From Chloroflexus sp. MS-G (GTDB taxonomy: Bacteria > Chloroflexota > Chloroflexia > Chloroflexales > Chloroflexaceae): a stretch of DNA of 34,817 nucleotides. Positions 1 through 6,945 of this stretch are shown here, piece after piece. The notes under the pieces were generated by a model, which was given only the letters and a program-made list of their open reading frames with translations, ran no database searches and had not been told where the DNA came from. Location: positions 1 through 34,817 of the forward strand of contig NZ_JPIM01000049.1 of NCBI RefSeq assembly GCF_000735195.1. The letters are read 5' to 3'. A program made the position numbers and the translations under genes. Within the stretch, counting starts at the first letter, position 1. Each line of letters begins with the position of its first letter.

Positions 1-1228
1 CCGCAGCGCCGCCATTACTGGTCGGACTCGCCACGGGTAGGGCAGTTTCGGTTGCCAGCCGTTTCAGGTTCCGCGCCGCATTGAGGTCACGGTCGTGGTG
101 CGCACCACACTCGGCACACACCCATTCTCGATCGCGCAACGTCAGCGCCTCGTTCTTCCAGCCACAAATGGAGCACAGTCGGCTACTTGGATACCAGCGA
201 TCAGCAATAACCAACCGCGTTCCGTAGCGTTTCGCCTTGTATTCCACCTGCGAGCGCAACATCCCAAAGCCCACGTCAGCGATGGCGCGAGCGAGCTTCT
301 CGTTCGCGAGCATCCCCTTGACGTTTCCATCCTCGATCACGAACGCTTGGTGTTCGCGGCAGAGTCGAGTCGTGAGCTTGTGGGTGAAATCCGCTCGGAG
401 ATTGGCAAGGCGGGCATGCAGCCTTGCCAATGTCGCAGCGGACGTTCGCCGGTTGTTCGATACCGGCAGGCGCGTTCCTTTGGGCAGGCGGGCACGGCGT
501 TCACATCCTGCTGCCTTCTTGGCGGCTTGCAGCTTGCGGCTGAGACGTCGGCTACGGATGTTTAGACGACGCAGCGCTGCGTTGAGCGGCTTGGGCGCCT
601 CAACGACTTCACCGCTGGAGATCGTTGCGGCAGCCGTAACGCCCAGGTCGAGGCCGTTGACCTCGTGCGCCGTGCGACGCCGATAGCATTGCGCATCAGG
701 CACCTCGACCTGTATTGCCACAAACCAACGATCTGCGGTGCGCGAGACCGTCGCGCCCAACATCGTGCCCGCGAAGCGCAGTTCCTCGGTCATGGCGACT
801 TCGCCGATCCTGGGCAGACGGATCGTCTTGCCGTCCAGACGGAACTTGTCGTTGGCCACATAAAAGCTGTCGCGGCAACGGCCCGTTTTCTTGAGCCGTG
901 GTTCGTGCGCTTCTTTGCCCTCCCTGAGGTCGGCGAAGAACCGTTCCCATGCGTTGGCACGATTCCTGAACGGCTGGGCGTGGGCATCCCGGTGCATGTC
1001 TTGCACCCAAGGCCGGCCGCTCTCATCGAGCCACTGCGGGTCGGTGTACTTGATGGCGTTGAACTGTTTTTTGAGCGCCATGGCGTTTGGCCTGCCGCCT
1101 GCTGCGTATTGCCTGTTCCACTCATTGAGCGCCCAGTTCCAGACACGCCGCGCCGTGCCGCAGGCGCGCTTGAAGTAGTCGATTTGCTCAGGAGTCGGGC
1201 AACGAGCGATCGTGTGGGTTCGTTGCAT
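1..1228 (-). CDS. tnpB: TnpB RNA-guided nuclease of the IS607 element (partial)
   Basis: The frame is open from ATG 1228 to the left edge (409 codons), so only the last few residues and the stop are missing. TnpB proteins are RNA-guided DNA nucleases related to Cas12 that favour retention of their transposon. The N-terminus has the family pattern (TIARCPTPEQ, then VWNWAL near residue 30). The three RuvC acidic residues are visible: Asp in GLDLGVTAAATIS, Glu in FVIEDGNVKGML, and Asp in HHDRDLNAARNL. The C4 zinc ribbon is also complete (LCSICG and CAECG). Nothing suggests decay. The guide RNA normally overlaps the 3' end of tnpB and the element end, so it would lie outside this window. The start lies inside the longer tnpA frame, on the same strand. 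Confidence 0.9.
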   Translation of the reverse strand, partial: MQRTHTIARCPTPEQIDYFKRACGTARRVWNWALNEWNRQYAAGGRPNAMALKKQFNAIKYTDPQWLDESGRPWVQDMHRDAHAQPFRNRANAWERFFADLREGKEAHEPRLKKTGRCRDSFYVANDKFRLDGKTIRLPRIGEVAMTEELRFAGTMLGATVSRTADRWFVAIQVEVPDAQCYRRRTAHEVNGLDLGVTAAATISSGEVVEAPKPLNAALRRLNIRSRRLSRKLQAAKKAAGCERRARLPKGTRLPVSNNRRTSAATLARLHARLANLRADFTHKLTTRLCREHQAFVIEDGNVKGMLANEKLARAIADVGFGMLRSQVEYKAKRYGTRLVIADRWYPSSRLCSICGWKNEALTLRDREWVCAECGAHHDRDLNAARNLKRLATETALPVASPTSNGGAA

Positions 1229-1851
1229 GGTTGGGCCTGTTTGACGCCATGGGCATCCTGTTTCAGCGCTGCATCCACCTGCTTTCGATCGTTCCTCACA
1301 CCGTATCGCCGAGACGAACAACCGTGCACGATGGTCATCACGTCTTGCCCCATTTCCGGTTCGGGAGACAGCCGTTCCTGGGTGAGCACCAGCACTTCGC
1401 AGCCATGGGTTTTGGCGTCATGTTCGCACCACGCAACGCCGAAACGGGTGAGGCGGTCCCGGTGCGCGAGGATCAGCATCGTGACGTCCCGTCGCCCGAT
1501 CTCGTCCATACGGGCCAGCAACCGCTTGCGCGTGACGTTCAACCCGCCGCCCACTTCCTCGATACCCTCGACCCCCGCCAATCCCGTCGCCACCACGACC
1601 TCTTCCAGCACGTTGCGCTGATTCGCCAGGTCCGGCTGCTGTGCCGCACGCGATACCCGACAGGAGGCGACCAGCGTGGTTGGCGCATGGTTCGCCTGCC
1701 GCAAACCGATGACCTCACGGATTTGCGTCTCAGGGGAGAGACGGCGGTTGCTGTCCGTTCGGGCCACCGGAATCAGCCTTCCTTCGCGTTCCCAACGCTG
1801 CAACGTCTTGACCGAGACACCAAGGAGTGTTGCGGCTTTCCCTGTGCGCAT
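790..1851 (-). CDS. tnpA: IS607-type serine recombinase TnpA with an unusual C-terminal read-through
   Basis: This is the transposase of the element, a serine recombinase that moves circular copies without a target duplication. Residues 1 to 60 form a MerR-like helix-turn-helix (KAATLLGVSVKTLQRWEREG). The resolvase domain follows with the catalytic serine in CRVSRAAQQPDL and the family motif AHRDRLTRFG. It is followed by a segment near SSRRYGVRNDRK where IS607 TnpA proteins normally end at about 200 residues. Here no stop occurs and the frame continues for about 150 codons over the first third of tnpB, giving a Ser/Thr/Arg-rich tail that looks like out-of-frame translation. ATG 1851 is preferred because it matches the usual family N-terminus. 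ATG 1863 and 1869 are in frame but lie almost on the predicted transcription start. Confidence 0.75.
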   Translation of the reverse strand: MRTGKAATLLGVSVKTLQRWEREGRLIPVARTDSNRRLSPETQIREVIGLRQANHAPTTLVASCRVSRAAQQPDLANQRNVLEEVVVATGLAGVEGIEEVGGGLNVTRKRLLARMDEIGRRDVTMLILAHRDRLTRFGVAWCEHDAKTHGCEVLVLTQERLSPEPEMGQDVMTIVHGCSSRRYGVRNDRKQVDAALKQDAHGVKQAQPCNEPTRSLVARLLSKSTTSSAPAARRGVSGTGRSMSGTGNTQQAAGQTPWRSKNSSTPSSTPTRSGSMRAAGLGCKTCTGMPTPSRSGIVPTHGNGSSPTSGRAKKRTNHGSRKRAVAATAFMWPTTSSVWTARRSVCPGSAKSP

Positions 1852-1870
1852 GGTGTTTTCCATGAGCACC

Positions 1871-1899
1871 GTTGTACACTATCGCGTACTAGAAGTCAA
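1871..1899 (-). promoter_or_regulatory. Candidate sigma-70-type promoter for tnpA
   Basis: On the minus strand, TTGACT (complement of 1894-1899) is followed after 17 bases by TACAAC (complement of 1871-1876). The expected transcript start is about seven bases downstream, near 1864, which favours ATG 1851 or a leaderless start at 1863. The call is based on consensus similarity only. Confidence 0.45.
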
Positions 1900-1909
1900 G
1901 CTAGAGTCC

Positions 1910-1966
1910 GGCTCCTTCCTCTCCCCGTGGTAGAGAGGAAGGGGCTAGGGGGAAGGTGAGGGAGCC
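1910..1966. repeat. Dispersed C/T-rich hairpin element, copy A
   Basis: CCTTCCTCTC at 1914-1923 and GAGAGGAAGG at 1933-1942 form a perfect 10-bp stem with a 9-base loop. An outer GGCTCC (1910-1915) pairs with GGAGCC (1961-1966). Related hairpins occur at about 12529-12573 and 34061-34091. The response-regulator stop codon (1945-1947) and its last residues (APSPSP) lie inside this element. Confidence 0.7.
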
Positions 1967-2619
1967 AAAAGAGCAAATCCTTGCCGGACATCACCGACCA
2001 ATACATCAACTGCATTTCCGACCTGGTGGCGCAGGTGCTGCCAGGTCGTGTTGAGAAGGGCGAGATTGGTCGCCTCGGCACGTCCCCAGACCTGGGTCAA
2101 GAGTTCGGTTGCGGTAAACAGACGGGTAGGAGCTTCGGACAGAACATTGAGAAGCGCAAACGAAGGCAGGTTGAGCGTCAGAGGGGTATCGTTGAACGAG
2201 ATGCGTCGGGCTGCCAGATCAAGGGTGAACGGACCAATCGTGAAGGGAGGTGGCATACTACGTTGATAACGCCGTAAATGGGCACGCATACGCGCTAACA
2301 GTTCGTCGGCGCGAAAGGGTCGTGCAATATAATCATCGATACCATAATGGAAGGCCTCGACGGTCAGCCGATCATCGCGTGGGCCAAGAATGATCAAGAT
2401 ACCCTTGAAGTGGCTGGTCACTTCTGTAAGCTGAGCAAGATGCTCTCTGTCCGGCAGATCGATCAAGGCTAGATCAATCTGTCGACTCAAGGTGTCAAAC
2501 AGTGCCTGGACGCCTCGTACTGCCAGAGCCTGATAACCGGCGGTCAGACATAATGAAACCAGGTATCCGTCAGTGTACGCACCCAATCCCCCTATCAATA
2601 CTCCATACGGAACACTCAT
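1945..2619 (-). CDS. OmpR-like response regulator with a degenerate receiver domain
   Basis: The protein has 224 residues. Residues 1 to about 118 have the receiver fold and about 123 to 220 an OmpR-type winged helix for DNA binding. A candidate phospho-acceptor, Asp54 in ALIDLPD, is present. However, the acidic pair expected near residues 8-12 is missing (GVLIGGLG), and the conserved lysine of the KPF motif is Arg100 (YIARPF). Without the acidic pair, Mg-dependent phosphorylation is doubtful, so this may be an atypical regulator read in another way. No histidine kinase is adjacent. The start ATG 2619 has an AAGG-type ribosome site. The last residues are encoded by a repeat element, but the winged helix appears complete (VRQGFAL matches the usual VRGVGYRL end). 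Confidence 0.75.
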   Translation of the reverse strand: MSVPYGVLIGGLGAYTDGYLVSLCLTAGYQALAVRGVQALFDTLSRQIDLALIDLPDREHLAQLTEVTSHFKGILIILGPRDDRLTVEAFHYGIDDYIARPFRADELLARMRAHLRRYQRSMPPPFTIGPFTLDLAARRISFNDTPLTLNLPSFALLNVLSEAPTRLFTATELLTQVWGRAEATNLALLNTTWQHLRHQVGNAVDVLVGDVRQGFALLAPSPSP

Positions 2620-2643
2620 TTCCGGTGCCTTGACAAGCCTCTA

Positions 2644-3453
2644 TCAGGGTGTAACGGTACACGCTGCTGGTGGCGATGTGATGACCTCAACAACTGCCCC
2701 ATCGATCAGGCCAAGAAACTGACGTAGTGCCAACGCTGCATTACGTGTCCCTTCTTCCATGATCCCATCGTCACAAGCCGCCTGCAAAATCTGCTGCTCA
2801 GCAGCCTGGCGAGCGATGGTCTCTAGATGTGGATTTTCCGGCGCCAGCAAGCCCCGGTCGCGACTGTACACGCGAGTTTTGCTATTATCAAGGGTTGCGC
2901 TAAAGACCTGCACCGGAGGTAAACGAACGGTGATCCGGCTCCCATCGGCAGAAACGGTTACTGCATCAGCCGTGATCTGGCTCAGATCAACCCCGACTAC
3001 AACCGTACCGTGTGCAATCAACAGCAAGGCGTCACTGGCAAGCCAGTCACCGATAATCGGAATGTTGCTGCTCTGCCGCACATCGATCACGCGCTCAATT
3101 GTGTATTTGCTGGTTTCGAGACGACTCAGTTGCTGAATCCGCTGAACTACTGCCGCTCCACTGACAATTTGTGGGGTCGGGGTCTGGACAATCACTTGCA
3201 GGTTGGGTAGTGCCGTTCCTACGGCGTTTATGCGCTGTGCGATCCAGAAGCCACCGATTCCAACGGCCAGCACGATTATGAGCAAAAGAAGGAACGATAC
3301 CGATAACCCACCACCGGCCCGTCGTGACCGGGAGTAGCGTCTAGGCAACATCTCCCAGTCATCGTCGATCCAGTCTTCTGAGCGCCGCGAACGCATGAGC
3401 AACCGAGCACGCCGGCGAATGTCGTTATCGTTGTGATCGTCATCGTAATACAT
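2644..3453 (-). CDS. DUF4230-family membrane-anchored protein
   Basis: The protein has 269 residues. The N-terminal 45 residues are rich in Asp and Arg and look cytoplasmic. One membrane helix follows at about 50 to 72 (SFLLLLIIVLAVGIGGFWIA). The rest should be outside the membrane. The region from LETSKYTIERVI onward, with LLLIAHGTVVVGVDL and VFSATLDNSKTRVYSRD, matches the pattern of DUF4230 proteins, whose function is not known. The C-terminus contains two cysteines (AACDDG and AACTVTP) that could pair. The gene lies 24 bases upstream of the response regulator on the same strand and could be co-transcribed with it. ATG 3453 follows a GAGGTGG ribosome site. Confidence 0.7.
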   Translation of the reverse strand: MYYDDDHNDNDIRRRARLLMRSRRSEDWIDDDWEMLPRRYSRSRRAGGGLSVSFLLLLIIVLAVGIGGFWIAQRINAVGTALPNLQVIVQTPTPQIVSGAAVVQRIQQLSRLETSKYTIERVIDVRQSSNIPIIGDWLASDALLLIAHGTVVVGVDLSQITADAVTVSADGSRITVRLPPVQVFSATLDNSKTRVYSRDRGLLAPENPHLETIARQAAEQQILQAACDDGIMEEGTRNAALALRQFLGLIDGAVVEVITSPPAACTVTP

Positions 3454-3500
3454 CGGGCCACCTCGTGCGAGTGAAGCGTTTGATATGCGTATGATCCTGA

Positions 3501-4220
3501 CTATACCTTAGCACCGACGTGAATAGCCACTGCCCCCAGTCCGTACAAACGGTAAAAGACGTGTTGCCAGCCAGCATCCCGCATCATCGTTGCCAGCTTA
3601 TCGGGTGGGGGAAAGAGCCGCGCCGATTGCGGTAGATAGGTATAGGCCCGGCGATCACCACCAAGCAGCGCGCCGATCCAGGGTACCACCTGCTCGAAAT
3701 AGATGCGATGCCCCCAGCGCAAAAGCGGGTTGCGCGGTCGAGCCACTTCTAGACACGCCATTGTTGCGCCTGGTCGGGCTACGCGATACATTTCGCGCAA
3801 CGCGGCGGGAATGTCGGTTACGTTCCGTAGCACGAAACCGGTTGTGATTGCGTCGAAGGTGTTGTCAGGGAAGGGTAATTGTAGCGCATCACCGGCAACA
3901 AAGGCCGCACGACCACGGTGTACCAGGTCGGCGATTTTGGGCTGCCCAGCCCGCATCATCGGGACGGTAAAATCGACCCCAATGACTAACCCTTCACGCG
4001 CCCATGCGGCAAGTTCAGGTAAAAAGTCACCCGTACCGGTTCCCACATCAAGCGCACGACCATAGACCGGTGGCGCAACATATTCAACAACTTTGCGTCG
4101 CCAACCCTGATCAAGGCCAAAGGTCATCACCCGGTTAACCCGATCGTAGCCGCGAGCAATTCGGGCAAACATTTGCTCGACATACTCTGCTTTTGCCTCT
4201 GGCGGCGGTAGTACTTCCAT
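3501..4220 (-). CDS. menG: Demethylmenaquinone methyltransferase
   Basis: The enzyme is an S-adenosylmethionine-dependent C-methyltransferase that performs the last step of menaquinone synthesis. At 239 residues it has normal length. UbiE/MenG signatures are clear: the N-terminal YVEQMFARIARGYDRVN, the SAM-binding motif ALDVGTGTGDFL, and GFVLRNVTD. The C-terminal YTYLPQSARLFPPPDKL corresponds to the family's YxYLPxSxxxFP motif. Menaquinone rather than ubiquinone is the quinone of Chloroflexus-type organisms, so MenG is the preferred name. A GAGGAG-type ribosome site precedes ATG 4220. The gene stands 71 bases downstream of the asparaginase homologue and may be part of the same transcript. Confidence 0.92.
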   Translation of the reverse strand: MEVLPPPEAKAEYVEQMFARIARGYDRVNRVMTFGLDQGWRRKVVEYVAPPVYGRALDVGTGTGDFLPELAAWAREGLVIGVDFTVPMMRAGQPKIADLVHRGRAAFVAGDALQLPFPDNTFDAITTGFVLRNVTDIPAALREMYRVARPGATMACLEVARPRNPLLRWGHRIYFEQVVPWIGALLGGDRRAYTYLPQSARLFPPPDKLATMMRDAGWQHVFYRLYGLGAVAIHVGAKV

Positions 4221-4291
4221 CGTCCTCTACTCCTCTATTATCGTGTACGCCAGCAGCAGGTAAGCCGCGACTACCAACTGCATTTCTCCCC

Positions 4292-5233
4292 TCAACTATC
4301 CTTACGCTCTTGGAACAGCGCCCGTAACTCGGCAGGCGAACGCGCCACCGCTAACGCTGCCATGAGCTTCAAACGGGCTTTGATCCCGCTCAGATTAGGG
4401 GCAAAAATGACCCCCAGCTTGCGCAGATCATGGTAGGCGCCGACGTACCCGAATTCATCCCCCATTCCACCGACACCAGCCCGACTGACAGCAACAACCG
4501 GAATACGGTGCTGAATGGCCTCGCTGATAGCCGGTAGCCACCACGGTGGTATCCGCCCGCTGCCGAACGTCTCGATGACAATACCGGCAACATTGTCAGC
4601 AATACTGTGGCGTAGTTGGCGATCATCGGCACCCTGGCCGATGCGTATCAGATCGACCGGTTCAACCAGTCGCGGGGCCGCAATCCATTGACGGTTCAGC
4701 GGCTGTAATCGAATGTACACCTGATCACCCTCGACCCGCCCCAAGAATCCTGTCGGCGCTGTGATCATCCCAATACCCTGACTAAACTGCATCTGCACGG
4801 CTGTTGCAGCGTAGATCGCACCATCAGCGACGACCAACACGCCTAGATTAGCAGCAGACGGAGCCGCGGCTACCGTGATTGCTGCCAGAAGCCCGTTCGC
4901 GTCAGGGAAGCCACTACCACTGAGGCGCGGCAGACCGGTAATGACAATCGGCGGGCCTTCAGGAAGCAAGAGATCGATGAGAAAAGCGGTCTCCTCCAAC
5001 GTGTCACTACCGGTTGTCACCAGGATACTATCGAAACTGTCGCGCAGATTCTGGATACGCTGGCTCAGGGCAAATATCTGCTGCGGCGTCAGATGACTGC
5101 CGGGCAGATTGGCAAACTCTTCGACAGTAACCGTCAGGTCTGAGCGCAACGTGAATGGCTGATCATCACGCGCACCTAACGCCCGGCGAATCGTTAAGGC
5201 ACCCCCAGTTGATAAGATCAGCAGTTTTGGCAT
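4292..5233 (-). CDS. L-asparaginase-family protein with altered catalytic residues
   Basis: The protein has 313 residues. The fold pattern of type I/II asparaginases is clear: LILSTGG near the N-terminus, the second signature VTTGSDTLEETAFLIDLLL at about 72 to 90, and VLVVADGAIYAA at about 132. Aligned by eye to E. coli AnsB, the nucleophile Thr12 is Ala12 (TGGA instead of TGGT), Thr89 is Ser76, Asp90 is kept as Asp77, and Lys162 falls on Met148. Normal asparaginase chemistry is therefore doubtful, and an annotation as active asparaginase should be treated with care. ATG 5233 lies inside the 3' end of the upstream methyltransferase gene (16-base overlap), which indicates translational coupling. 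Confidence 0.75.
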   Translation of the reverse strand: MPKLLILSTGGALTIRRALGARDDQPFTLRSDLTVTVEEFANLPGSHLTPQQIFALSQRIQNLRDSFDSILVTTGSDTLEETAFLIDLLLPEGPPIVITGLPRLSGSGFPDANGLLAAITVAAAPSAANLGVLVVADGAIYAATAVQMQFSQGIGMITAPTGFLGRVEGDQVYIRLQPLNRQWIAAPRLVEPVDLIRIGQGADDRQLRHSIADNVAGIVIETFGSGRIPPWWLPAISEAIQHRIPVVAVSRAGVGGMGDEFGYVGAYHDLRKLGVIFAPNLSGIKARLKLMAALAVARSPAELRALFQERKDS

Positions 5234-5982
5234 AGTGGTTTACGGGCAACCCAGCACAGACGCTGAGTTGTTGTAGTCGGTGGTTGAAAGGTAAATCCGT
5301 CGTAACATCCTTCGATCTGCAACCCGGCAGCTTCAATGAATGCCGCAACCAGCTCGCTCGGATATGCCCGCTCGATATGCAATTCATCGAAACGTTCATA
5401 TCCTTCGTGATCGTTGCCGATGAAACCGGTCAGCCACATCGTAGACACATTACTGGACGGATCGAAGAAGGTTCGTTCGACCTGAATATACGCTGGTTGT
5501 TCGCTAAACGTGCATTCTCCCCAATCATAAGCCAGAAAGTGGCGGGTATTCATATCGGCAACAAACAAACCACCCGCCGTCAATACTCGTGCCACACCGC
5601 GCAGACAGGCTGCCAGATCGTTGCTTCCGATCAAATAGTTCAGACTATCGTAAGTACATGTCACCAGATCAAACGTATTGGCCGGCAGCAATCCTGCCAG
5701 ATCGCGCATGTCTCCCTGCCACAGCTCTACGCGGGTTGGAACAGCGGCCAGTTTTGCCGCAGCCTGGGCCAGCATTGCTGCCGAGGCGTCAAGCCCTGAC
5801 ACCTCCCAACCACGCTCAGCCAGAATTGCCAACAGCGTTCCGGTACCACAGGCAATATCCAGTACCCGCCGCCCTGATACAGGGTGACGCTGCAATACCT
5901 CCTCTAAATAGATGGCGGTCAGGATGGCAAACCGTATCTGACCACTCCCATCATAAACAGCGGCGTAGCGATTGTACGTCAT
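5218..5982 (-). CDS. Class I SAM-dependent methyltransferase
   Basis: The protein has 254 residues. Motif I (VLDIACGTGTLLAIL) sits at about residue 40, followed by GLDASAAML and the acidic motif WQGDMRDL, which are typical of the methyltransferase 11/25 families. The substrate cannot be told from the sequence. It overlaps the upstream membrane-protein gene by four bases (ATGA at 5979-5982) and the downstream asparaginase homologue by 16 bases, so it is translated together with both. Modification of a lipid-linked sugar or polysaccharide would fit the neighbours, but this is a guess from context. Confidence 0.82.
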   Translation of the reverse strand: MTYNRYAAVYDGSGQIRFAILTAIYLEEVLQRHPVSGRRVLDIACGTGTLLAILAERGWEVSGLDASAAMLAQAAAKLAAVPTRVELWQGDMRDLAGLLPANTFDLVTCTYDSLNYLIGSNDLAACLRGVARVLTAGGLFVADMNTRHFLAYDWGECTFSEQPAYIQVERTFFDPSSNVSTMWLTGFIGNDHEGYERFDELHIERAYPSELVAAFIEAAGLQIEGCYDGFTFQPPTTTTQRLCWVARKPLCQNC

Positions 5983-6938
5983 AAAGATATTGTACCACTG
6001 CGACCAAGCGGAAACCAGAACGAAACGATAAAGCCAATGAGCAGATGTTCGATGTTAATCAACAAAAACAGGACTGAAAGCGTGAGCGCCTGTTCCTGGG
6101 TATAGCCGTAGGCAGAGAGTATCGCGAATAACACCACATCGCGAATGCCCACACCGCCAAAGGAGATCGGTAACACCTGCAAGACCGAGATCAGTGCCGT
6201 CGCCCCAACGACAACCAATAACGGCACCGCACTTAAATCAAGAGCAAGGAAGAGCAACCAAATGCGTAGAAAGGTAAAACTGGCCGAGATGAAGGTCGCG
6301 CCGCCTACAATGCCGATTAAGCCGGTTGTCAGCGTCAGACTGTGCATCTGCTCATTCCAGCGGTCAAGACGAGCACGCAAACGAGGCGCCAATCGCGGCA
6401 AAATCGTCGTTAGCAGCCACGAGCGCGGTTTACGCGCAGTTAACAGTACGCTCATTAGCACAAGCCCGGTGCCGGTCAAGATGACAATCGCCTGCTGCAA
6501 TTCACGGCTCGGCAAGAGGCGACCGAGCGCAAACACACCGATTGTACCCAGAGCTGCCATCACGATCAGGTCACAGAGTCGATCCAGCACCACCGAGAGC
6601 AAGGCCGGTGCTGTCGGGATGCCGCGTTCACGCAGATACACGGCCTTCAACAGATCACCGGCCTGCCCCGGTGTCACTGTGCCATAAAACAGGCCAACCG
6701 TATAAAGCGCACAGGCTGTCGGTAGATCAAGATCGAGTTGCATCCCCCGCATAATCTGAATCCAGCGCCAGGATTTGATGATGATGAACGGTGGAAACAA
6801 CGCCAGTGACCAGATGACCGGCGCCGGCTCAGCCGAACGAAGAATATCCCACAGTAAACGCAAATCGCTGGTAGCAATAAACACCAGCAAGAGCAACGGA
6901 CCGATCAAGCGTAACAACCACGAAACCAGCCGACGCAT
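5979..6938 (-). CDS. UPF0104 / lysylphosphatidylglycerol-synthase-type membrane protein
   Basis: The protein has 319 residues and about eight membrane helices. The signature GTVTPGQAGDLLKAVYLRERG, followed by SVVLDRLCDL, is characteristic of the PF03706 family, which includes the membrane part of MprF and the AglD/YbhN group. Members act as lipid flippases or remain uncharacterised. No lysyltransferase domain is fused, so it is not MprF itself. It lies between a GT2 glycosyltransferase and a methyltransferase in a tightly packed operon. A role in moving a polyprenyl-linked sugar or glycolipid across the membrane is the likeliest reading, by inference. An AAGGAG ribosome site precedes ATG 6938. 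Confidence 0.82.
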   Translation of the reverse strand: MRRLVSWLLRLIGPLLLLVFIATSDLRLLWDILRSAEPAPVIWSLALFPPFIIIKSWRWIQIMRGMQLDLDLPTACALYTVGLFYGTVTPGQAGDLLKAVYLRERGIPTAPALLSVVLDRLCDLIVMAALGTIGVFALGRLLPSRELQQAIVILTGTGLVLMSVLLTARKPRSWLLTTILPRLAPRLRARLDRWNEQMHSLTLTTGLIGIVGGATFISASFTFLRIWLLFLALDLSAVPLLVVVGATALISVLQVLPISFGGVGIRDVVLFAILSAYGYTQEQALTLSVLFLLINIEHLLIGFIVSFWFPLGRSGTISL

Positions 6939-6945
6939 ACGCTCC

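Larger units (their letters stand above)
1..1905 (-). mobile_element. IS607-family insertion element, left part outside window
   Basis: The segment carries the two genes that define IS607-type elements in the usual order on one strand: a small serine recombinase with a MerR-like N-terminus, then an overlapping TnpB nuclease. The tnpB end and the distal terminus lie beyond the left edge. The proximal terminus is not certain. It should lie between the tnpA promoter (up to 1899) and the end of the response-regulator gene at 1945. IS607 elements make no target duplications and have no long inverted repeats, so the boundary cannot be fixed by eye. The outer limit given is an estimate. Confidence 0.8.

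Noticed and set aside
696..1010. A 104-codon minus-strand frame inside tnpB
   Set aside because: It is in a different frame from the conserved TnpB motifs and has no family signature.
95..1959. Several plus-strand open frames of 60 to 318 codons across the IS element
   Set aside because: They lie antisense to tnpA and tnpB, whose motifs are intact, and their translations show no recognisable domains.
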